DNA of 64,000 bases from Flavobacterium album (GTDB lineage Bacteria > Bacteroidota > Bacteroidia > Flavobacteriales > Flavobacteriaceae): contig NZ_CP029186.1 in NCBI RefSeq assembly GCF_003096035.1, forward strand, positions 633,001-697,000. The letters run 5' to 3'. Made by a program: the position numbers and the translations under genes. Numbering within the stretch: position 1 is the stretch's first letter; each line of letters begins with the position of its first letter. Below are positions 59,256-64,000 of this stretch, one piece after another. The notes beneath the pieces were generated by a model. It did not search any database and was not told the DNA's origin. It saw only the letters and a program-made list of their open reading frames with translations.

Positions 59256-61445
59256 ATGCAAAAAAAATTACATCGCCGGCCATTTTTGGGCCGAATTAGC
59301 CACAGGCTTTTTTTATTGATTACCCTGCTTACTTTTACGGCAGGAATGAATGCCCAGATAACCTCTTTCCCATGGACGGAAACATTCAACAGCGACTCCC
59401 CCACACGCGCCAGCTGGACCCAGATTTATGAGCTGAACAACATGTCGTGGACGTTTACCCAGGATGCTACTACAGGAAGTTACAGCCTTGACCCTTATGA
59501 CGGTGATTTTGCTAATTTCCCAGGCGACTCGCATAACTTCGATACTACAAAACTCGTGAGCCCAGTGCTGAACCTTACCAATATGAGCAATGTAACGCTG
59601 AACTTTGTTTACGTAAACCCATTGTGGAGCCCTGACCAAAACTGGCTGACCATTTATTACCGTACTTCCGCCGCAGATGCGTGGGTGCAATTGCAGGAAT
59701 ACCACAACGATGTAACCACCTGGACACCATCAGGAAGCATCAGCCTTCCCAATCCCTCTGCTACGTACCAGATAGCTATAGAATGTAAAACTGACTATGG
59801 CTATTCTACATTGGTAGACCAGGTTGTTGTTAACGGAACGGCAGGCGGTGTAAATGTTGCCAGCGTAGATGTAACAACGCAAGGAGGCGTACCTGCAACT
59901 ATTACCACAGCAGGAGGTACATTGCCGCTAACGGCTACGGTAAACCCGTCAGGCGCTAACCAGGCCGTAACATGGTCGGTAGTAAGCGGCCCCGCTACAG
60001 TAAATACTTCGGGCGTTGTGACCGCCACCGGCAACGGCACAGTAACTGTAAGGGCAACCTCTGTAGGCGACCCGACAATATTCGATGATATCGTCATTAC
60101 TATAAATGCCCCGGTTGCCGTTACCGGAATTATGATAGCAACACAAGGCGGTGTACCTGCAGAGATCACGACTGCAGGCGGCACATTACAGCTGACCGCA
60201 ATAGTTAGCCCCGCAGGCGCCAACCAAGATGTAACATGGTCGGTAGTAAACGGATCGGCTTTTGGTTCTGTAAGCGCTACGGGGGTAGTTACCGCCATAG
60301 CGAACGGAACGGTCACAATAAGGGCTACATCGGTTGCCGACCCGACTGTATTTGATGATATCGCTATCACCATAAACATTCCTGTAGCTGTTACAGATGT
60401 TGTGATATCTACCCAGGGAAATGTTCCTGCTGAGATTACAACCGCAGGCGGCACACTCCAGCTTGAAGCTACTGTAAACCCTTCGGATGCCAGCCAGGAC
60501 GTAACATGGTCGGTTGTAGCAGGGAGTGCTTTCGCTTCGGTGAACGCTTCGGGTGTTGTAACGGCAATTGCCGATGGTATTGTTACTATCCAGGCCACTT
60601 CGGTTGCGGACCCAACCAAGACCGACATACTTGATATTTTGATCGATACCGTGACACCTGTTACCGGTGTAGTGATCACTACCGAAGGCGATGTCCCAGC
60701 CGAAATTACAACAGGAGGCGGGACGCTACAGCTGGAAGCTACCGTAAACCCATCGGGCGCCAGCCAAGAAGTGACATGGTCGGTGGTAGCAGGCGGCGCT
60801 TTCGCTTCGGTAAGCGCATCAGGCGTTGTTACGGCAATTGCCGATGGCATTGTTACCATTCAGGCTACATCGGTTGCCGACCCGACTAAGACAGACATTA
60901 TCGACGTTGTGATCAACACCGTAATACCTGTAGAAAGCGTAGAGGCAGGTACCGAAGGCGATGTCCCCGCAACAATCACTACAGCAGGCGGTACCTTACA
61001 GTTGGTAGCTGTAGTGAACCCATTGGGTGCTGACCAGGCAGTGACATGGTCAATAGTAAGCGGATCCGATTTTGCCACGTTGAGTGAAGACGGCCTGGTG
61101 ACTGCCAACGCCGACGGAACGATTGTGATCCGGGTAACTTCGGTTAGCGACCCTACCAAATTCGACGATATCACCATAACCATATCAGGAAACCTTGGTA
61201 CAGGCGACTTCAGCATCAACAGCGTAAAGGTGTATCCTAACCCTGTTACCGATGTAGTGCATATCACTGCCGCGGACGCGATAAAAACAGTTGAGATATA
61301 CAACATGCTTGGCCAACAGATGGGTGCCAAAGCAATGAACGGTAATCAGGGCCAGATTGATATGGGATCATTCGCTTCAGGCAATTACATATTGAAAATA
61401 AACACTGAGAATGCTTCAAAAACGGTTAAGATCGTAAAGGAATAA
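59256..61445 (+). CDS. T9SS-secreted protein with five Big2 (bacterial Ig-like) repeats
   Basis: Exported protein of 729 residues from the ATG at 59256; a longer frame from 59196 has a poor leader. Order: signal peptide (LFLLITLLTFTAGMNAQ); a beta-sandwich domain of the MAM/'choice-of-anchor' kind at about 35-200 (FPWTETFNSDSPTRASWTQI); five Big2 repeats of about 90 residues (each with ITTAGGTL, VTWSVV, GVVTA, TSVADPT); a type A sorting domain (INSVKVYPNPVTDVVHI, GNYILKINTENASK). Expected at the cell surface, perhaps an adhesin. Divergent from the DOMON operon. Confidence 0.88.
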   Translation: MQKKLHRRPFLGRISHRLFLLITLLTFTAGMNAQITSFPWTETFNSDSPTRASWTQIYELNNMSWTFTQDATTGSYSLDPYDGDFANFPGDSHNFDTTKLVSPVLNLTNMSNVTLNFVYVNPLWSPDQNWLTIYYRTSAADAWVQLQEYHNDVTTWTPSGSISLPNPSATYQIAIECKTDYGYSTLVDQVVVNGTAGGVNVASVDVTTQGGVPATITTAGGTLPLTATVNPSGANQAVTWSVVSGPATVNTSGVVTATGNGTVTVRATSVGDPTIFDDIVITINAPVAVTGIMIATQGGVPAEITTAGGTLQLTAIVSPAGANQDVTWSVVNGSAFGSVSATGVVTAIANGTVTIRATSVADPTVFDDIAITINIPVAVTDVVISTQGNVPAEITTAGGTLQLEATVNPSDASQDVTWSVVAGSAFASVNASGVVTAIADGIVTIQATSVADPTKTDILDILIDTVTPVTGVVITTEGDVPAEITTGGGTLQLEATVNPSGASQEVTWSVVAGGAFASVSASGVVTAIADGIVTIQATSVADPTKTDIIDVVINTVIPVESVEAGTEGDVPATITTAGGTLQLVAVVNPLGADQAVTWSIVSGSDFATLSEDGLVTANADGTIVIRVTSVSDPTKFDDITITISGNLGTGDFSINSVKVYPNPVTDVVHITAADAIKTVEIYNMLGQQMGAKAMNGNQGQIDMGSFASGNYILKINTENASKTVKIVKE
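59856..61192 (+). repeat. Tandem array of five Big2-coding units, about 267-270 bp each
   Basis: Units three and four are most alike (GVVTAIADGIVTIQATSVAD in both), the first and last most diverged. Such an array can lose or gain units by recombination. Confidence 0.8.
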
Positions 61446-61482
61446 TACCATTTATGTATATAGAATAGTCCAATCCATTTAA

Positions 61483-61615
61483 ACCTACAAGGTTAAAAAA
61501 AACCTTGCAGGTTGAGAACGTAATCATAGTTTATTGATTTCCTGCAAGGTCTTTAAGACCTTGCAGGTATAACTAAAAAAACTTTGGGCTATTTTATAGT
61601 TATAATTGGCATAAG
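61483..61615 (-). repeat. Composite dispersed repeat, inverted copy, plus an extra palindrome
   Basis: On the minus strand 61615-61540 reads TATGCCAATTATAACTATAA, a 'gtttttttagttata' word, and ends in ACCTGCAAGGTCTTAAAGAC with CTTGCAGG, about 75 bases matching 15139-15212. A second, degenerate palindrome, AACCTACAAGG and CCTTGCAGGTT, lies at 61482-61513. Confidence 0.75.
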
Positions 61616-61637
61616 AGATTCGTTTATTATAAATAGT

Positions 61638-61670
61638 AAACCCGCGGCCTTAAATAAGCTGCGGGTTTTG
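61638..61670. terminator. Terminator between the Big2 gene and the SRPBCC gene
   Basis: AAACCCGC (61638-61645) pairs with GCGGGTTT (61661-61668), followed by TTGTTTTA; it can act for both converging genes. Confidence 0.8.
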
Positions 61671-61691
61671 TTTTATTGATACGGTAAAGAC

Positions 61692-62099
61692 TTAATGGCT
61701 CTCCGTATACTTCTTAAAGTTATTCAGTATCATCTGCCAGCCCTGTTTCTGGAACTCTTCCGGATGCTCGTTCTCGGCATCGAAAACCACGGTAACTCTC
61801 GTTTCCTCTCCAAGATCGGCAAAGGTAACGGTGCACGACCTGCCACCGAACGAGTAGGTGAATTTTTCCTTAGGTACCACTTCATCATAAACAGCCTCAA
61901 AGTCGAAACCAAAACTACCGTCCTTCGCTTCCATGCGGGCTTTGTAGGTTCCGCCCACCCTCATGTCGTTCTCAGCACTGGGGCACTGCCAGTCGTCTGC
62001 CGCGAAATTCCATTTGGTAATGTGCTCCGGATTGATATAATACTCCCAAACCTTGTTCCTGTCTGCGGCAATAGTTGCCTCAACCGTTATTTTTCCCAT
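61692..62099 (-). CDS. SRPBCC (AHSA1-like) domain protein
   Basis: Small-molecule-binding helix-grip protein of 135 residues. Typical start ITVEATIAADRNKVWEYYIN PEHITKWN-type, the middle GTYKARMEAKDGSFGFDFEA, and the C-terminal helix HPEEFQKQGWQMILNNFKKY. AHSA1-like proteins with an ArsR regulator are common; the ligand is unknown. It is separated from the next upstream gene by a repeat-containing gap of 165 bases, so it may be read from the same promoter. Confidence 0.88.
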   Translation of the reverse strand: MGKITVEATIAADRNKVWEYYINPEHITKWNFAADDWQCPSAENDMRVGGTYKARMEAKDGSFGFDFEAVYDEVVPKEKFTYSFGGRSCTVTFADLGEETRVTVVFDAENEHPEEFQKQGWQMILNNFKKYTESH

Positions 62100-62199
62100 A
62101 ATTTTTAGTATTAGTTATTTAGCATTACAAAGAAATGACAAACCTTTTTAAATAAAAGGGTGGATTAAAGTCAAAATAGAGGGGGATTTTTAGCCAATA

Positions 62200-62244
62200 A
62201 TGGAACGCGGATGACGCGGATTTTGGCAGATTTACACGGATTTC
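62200..62244 (+). repeat. 'ggaacgcggat' block, partial copy
   Basis: ATGGAACGCGGATGACGCGG (62200) then a CACGGATTT word, matching the first block at 4154-4225. Confidence 0.7.
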
Positions 62245-62264
62245 CCTCCAGTGGGCTATCAGCC

Positions 62265-62768
62265 TTATTTCTTCCAATTTTCGAATAGTTCGTCAAGGCT
62301 GTTCAGTGTCATCGTGAATCCTTCTTTGAAGCCCATCTGGATCATCATTTCGAGATCGGCCAGTTTTTCATGCGTGATTTGGATCTCAACTGTGGTTGTA
62401 TCGCCATTATCAAAAAAATCAAGGTTCCATTCAGATGTCGGCATGCCTTCGGCCAGGTTCCCATCTTCATCGCTAAAGGTATTCAGCTGCTTGAAATTCG
62501 TTTTTGGCGTGATAGAAGTATAATCCTGTACGCCCCAGTGCTTCTGCCCTTCCGGACTAACCATGGCATACAGCCTGCGGCCTCCTTCTTTAAAGTCCAT
62601 CGACTTGGTTTCAGACTTCCACGGTTTTGGCGCCCACCACTGGTCCAGTAGCTCTTGTTTTGTAAAAACATCCCACACCAAAGCGCGTTCTGCGGCGAAA
62701 TCCCTTGTTACATGTACTGTGTTTGTTTCCTTGTTTACAGTAAAATCGAAATTTAGATTGCTGTTCAT
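62265..62768 (-). CDS. SRPBCC (AHSA1-like) domain protein
   Basis: Protein of 167 residues, the second SRPBCC protein of the group. Seen: [60 protein letters not shown] and a C-terminal helix [20 protein letters not shown]. Its start overlaps the stop of the arsR-like gene by four bases (ATGA), so they are translationally coupled. Confidence 0.9.
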   Translation of the reverse strand: MNSNLNFDFTVNKETNTVHVTRDFAAERALVWDVFTKQELLDQWWAPKPWKSETKSMDFKEGGRRLYAMVSPEGQKHWGVQDYTSITPKTNFKQLNTFSDEDGNLAEGMPTSEWNLDFFDNGDTTTVEIQITHEKLADLEMMIQMGFKEGFTMTLNSLDELFENWKK

Positions 62769-63085
62769 GATTTATTGTTTTTAAGTTTAGCTAATACATC
62801 GTCGAGCTGGCTGAAACGGCTTTCCCAGATTTTACGGAATTGCCCAAGCCATTTATCAATTTCTTTCATTTTATCTATTTCAAGCTGGTAATAAATTTCC
62901 CTCCCTTTTTGCTCCTGCTTTATAATGTCGCACTCGGCAAGTATTTTCAGGTGTTTGGATACTGCCTGCCTCGTGGTGTCAAAATGCTCGGCAAGGGCAT
63001 TGGGCGTCATGGCCTGCGCCGATATGAGCACCAGAATAGCCCTACGTGTAGGGTCGGCTATTGCCTGGAAAATATCTCTTCTCAT
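62765..63085 (-). CDS. ArsR family transcriptional regulator
   Basis: Winged-helix repressor of 106 residues: [60 protein letters not shown]. No metal-binding cysteine motif is present (no CVC), so it is of the SdpR-like, non-metal kind often coupled to SRPBCC proteins. Two near-identical 16-bp palindromes lie over its promoter, which points to autorepression. Confidence 0.92.
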   Translation of the reverse strand: MRRDIFQAIADPTRRAILVLISAQAMTPNALAEHFDTTRQAVSKHLKILAECDIIKQEQKGREIYYQLEIDKMKEIDKWLGQFRKIWESRFSQLDDVLAKLKNNKS

Positions 63086-63103
63086 AAGTTCATTTCAAAT
63101 TAT

Positions 63104-63119
63104 GCAATCATTCAGTTGC
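63104..63119. promoter_or_regulatory. ArsR operator candidate 1
   Basis: GCAATCATTCAGTTGC, with GCAA/TTGC arms. It agrees with operator 2 at 13 of 16 positions and lies next to the -7 element, over the likely transcription start. Confidence 0.65.
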
Positions 63120-63149
63120 AAATATATACGCAATTATTTGGTTGCGCAA
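63119..63149 (-). promoter_or_regulatory. Promoter of the arsR-SRPBCC operon
   Basis: Minus strand: TTG (complement of 63147-63149), 20 bases, TATATTTG (complement of 63119-63126). Confidence 0.7.
63130..63145. promoter_or_regulatory. ArsR operator candidate 2
   Basis: GCAATTATTTGGTTGC, lying between the -33 and -7 elements. The centre-to-centre distance to operator 1 is 26 bp. Confidence 0.65.
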
Positions 63150-63231
63150 GTTTTTTGATAATTAATTTTATCTGGGCTTAATTCGTTCATATCTTTAGCA
63201 TTGAGTTGAATGATTACTTAAAAAATATTGT

Positions 63232-63495
63232 ATGGATTTTATTTTTATAGACCGAGCTACTAAGAGATTTCAAACTTTTACTGGGGATAAAGAAAGAGCA
63301 GAACATATCAAAAAGAAAACAGCGCAATTGCAAGTAGTGTATCCAAATTTTGAAATATATTATAATTTCAATAATCCTCCTGAAGAAGAGTTAGGAAGTG
63401 ATTGGACACAAAACCAAGATATATATGATATAGCAATATTTAATTTCAACCAACTTGGAGGTGAAATATTAAGCGCCTGGAATCCCAATAGATAG
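63232..63495 (+). CDS. Hypothetical protein, 87 residues
   Basis: Not recognised. Small soluble protein beginning MDFIFIDRATKRFQTFTGDK and ending LNQLGGEIL-type then SAWNPNR; rich in Asn, Tyr and Phe. No signal peptide or membrane segment. Its composition is richer in A and T than most of the window, like the gene at 4321-5040, which could mean recent arrival. It stands alone between divergent arsR and convergent rlmF. Confidence 0.55.
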   Translation: MDFIFIDRATKRFQTFTGDKERAEHIKKKTAQLQVVYPNFEIYYNFNNPPEEELGSDWTQNQDIYDIAIFNFNQLGGEILSAWNPNR

Positions 63496-63538
63496 TTTTA
63501 CAAAGTTAAGTAAAACTGTTATTCAGTTAAAAGCTTTA

Positions 63539-64000
63539 TCATTTCCACGTCGTTCCTCTCCACGCTTTCTGTTCTTCTTTATTGAGGAAGCTCCAGGCAA
63601 CAATGCGGGTCGATTTGTTTCCGGTTCCCATCGGAATAGTTTTGATTTGTACAGCCCTGCTTTCTTCCAATGCTTTGTAGATTCCTTTCAGGTTGGATTG
63701 TTTGGATACCAGCGTTGTAAACCAAAAGCAGTTTTTGGCGACATCCCTGCTTTCGATGATCATATTATGTATAAACTGGTACTCCCCGCCTTCGTAAATG
63801 AGTTCGTTGCTGATCCCTGCAAAATTAAGCTCAGGTGTTTTCTCTTTTTTGCCTGAGAGGTTCTTTACTTTTCGCTGCGTGCCTTTTTGGGCATCGGCAG
63901 CGGAAGAATGGAAGGGTGGGTTACACAGCGTTACATCAATCTTTTCATCGGCACCAACTATGTTCCTGAAAATAAATTTAGTGTTGGTTTGCAGCCTGCA
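63539..64000 (-). CDS. rlmF: 23S rRNA (adenine-1618-N6)-methyltransferase (partial, N-terminus off the right edge)
   Basis: SAM-dependent rRNA methyltransferase. The frame is open from the right edge to a stop at 63539 (153 codons). It contains the N6-adenine catalytic motif in IDVTLCNPPFHSSAADAQ (NPPF), then GGEYQFIHNMIIESRDVAKN, CFWFTTLVSKQSNLKGIYKA and RIVAWSFLNKEEQKAW, which match the E. coli RlmF C-terminus. The SAM-binding N-terminal part is outside the window. Confidence 0.92.
   Translation of the reverse strand, partial: CRLQTNTKFIFRNIVGADEKIDVTLCNPPFHSSAADAQKGTQRKVKNLSGKKEKTPELNFAGISNELIYEGGEYQFIHNMIIESRDVAKNCFWFTTLVSKQSNLKGIYKALEESRAVQIKTIPMGTGNKSTRIVAWSFLNKEEQKAWRGTTWK

Noticed and set aside
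59801..60859. 352-residue frame antisense to the Big2 repeats
   Set aside because: A shadow of the repetitive coding sequence; rich in Thr, Ser, Val and Pro with no family pattern.
59856..61192. Regular repeats considered as a CRISPR array
   Set aside because: Units are about 268 bp, in frame and encode Big2 domains; there are no short repeats with unique spacers.

Overview
The window looks like chromosome of a Bacteroidota bacterium, most likely Flavobacteriaceae and close to Flavobacterium. The support is: two proteins with type IX secretion (T9SS) C-terminal sorting domains; many promoters of the Bacteroidetes form (TTG, 18-20 bp, TAnnTTTG); almost no Shine-Dalgarno sequences; a 14-gene nuo operon with a short NuoG; a GT4-type glycogen synthase next to glgC; and intergenic palindromes of the kind common in flavobacteria. 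No rRNA, tRNA, CRISPR array, transposase or prophage was seen. Genus and species cannot be fixed from this sequence alone.

Layout. 1-4141: TCA-cycle genes sucA and odhB (odhB cut by the left edge) and a small outer membrane protein. 4142-7736: repeats, a possible UDG-fold protein, and a four-gene operon made of a prenyl diphosphate synthase, a membrane protein and two small proteins. 8060-15049: two TetR regulators, then TolC/adaptor/RND efflux genes, with clear palindromic operators. 15259-18381: ydcF-like, glgC and glgA. 18588-22159: a TonB-dependent receptor coupled to a PepSY membrane protein, probably iron uptake. 22193-27825: a MORN-type protein, two tandem TlpA-like thioredoxins, a lipoprotein, aspS and a cold-shock gene. 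28113-41121: complete respiratory complex I, nuoA to nuoN, in canonical order. 41257-43456: umuC-umuD and a toxin-antitoxin pair whose toxin is broken. 43599-50041: lysC, GNAT, fbp, TerB-like, HupE-like, dCMP deaminase and ctpA. 50357-53773: a very large outer membrane protein of unknown role. 54241-58939: a six-gene operon of exported proteins. 59256-61445: a T9SS protein with five Big2 repeats. 61692-63085: an ArsR regulator with two SRPBCC proteins. 63539 to the end: rlmF, cut by the right edge.

The best candidate for an undescribed system is the operon at 54241-58939. From one good promoter it encodes a membrane-anchored OB-fold protein, a DUF5777 beta-barrel, a c-type cytochrome lipoprotein, a YceI protein, an exported ankyrin protein, and a T9SS-secreted protein that starts with a DOMON-like domain keeping a candidate Met/His haem ligand pair. 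A barrel, a periplasmic haem protein and a surface haem protein together suggest electron or haem traffic across the outer membrane. This is inference.

The second theme is dispersed intergenic repeats. A composite repeat occurs in at least three places and as partial copies elsewhere, sometimes inverted. A further family of palindromes sits between genes of operons and on both sides of aspS. The third theme is toxin-antitoxin decay: one parE-like toxin has lost its start codon and its frame, and about 7 kb away lies the tail of a second antitoxin gene.
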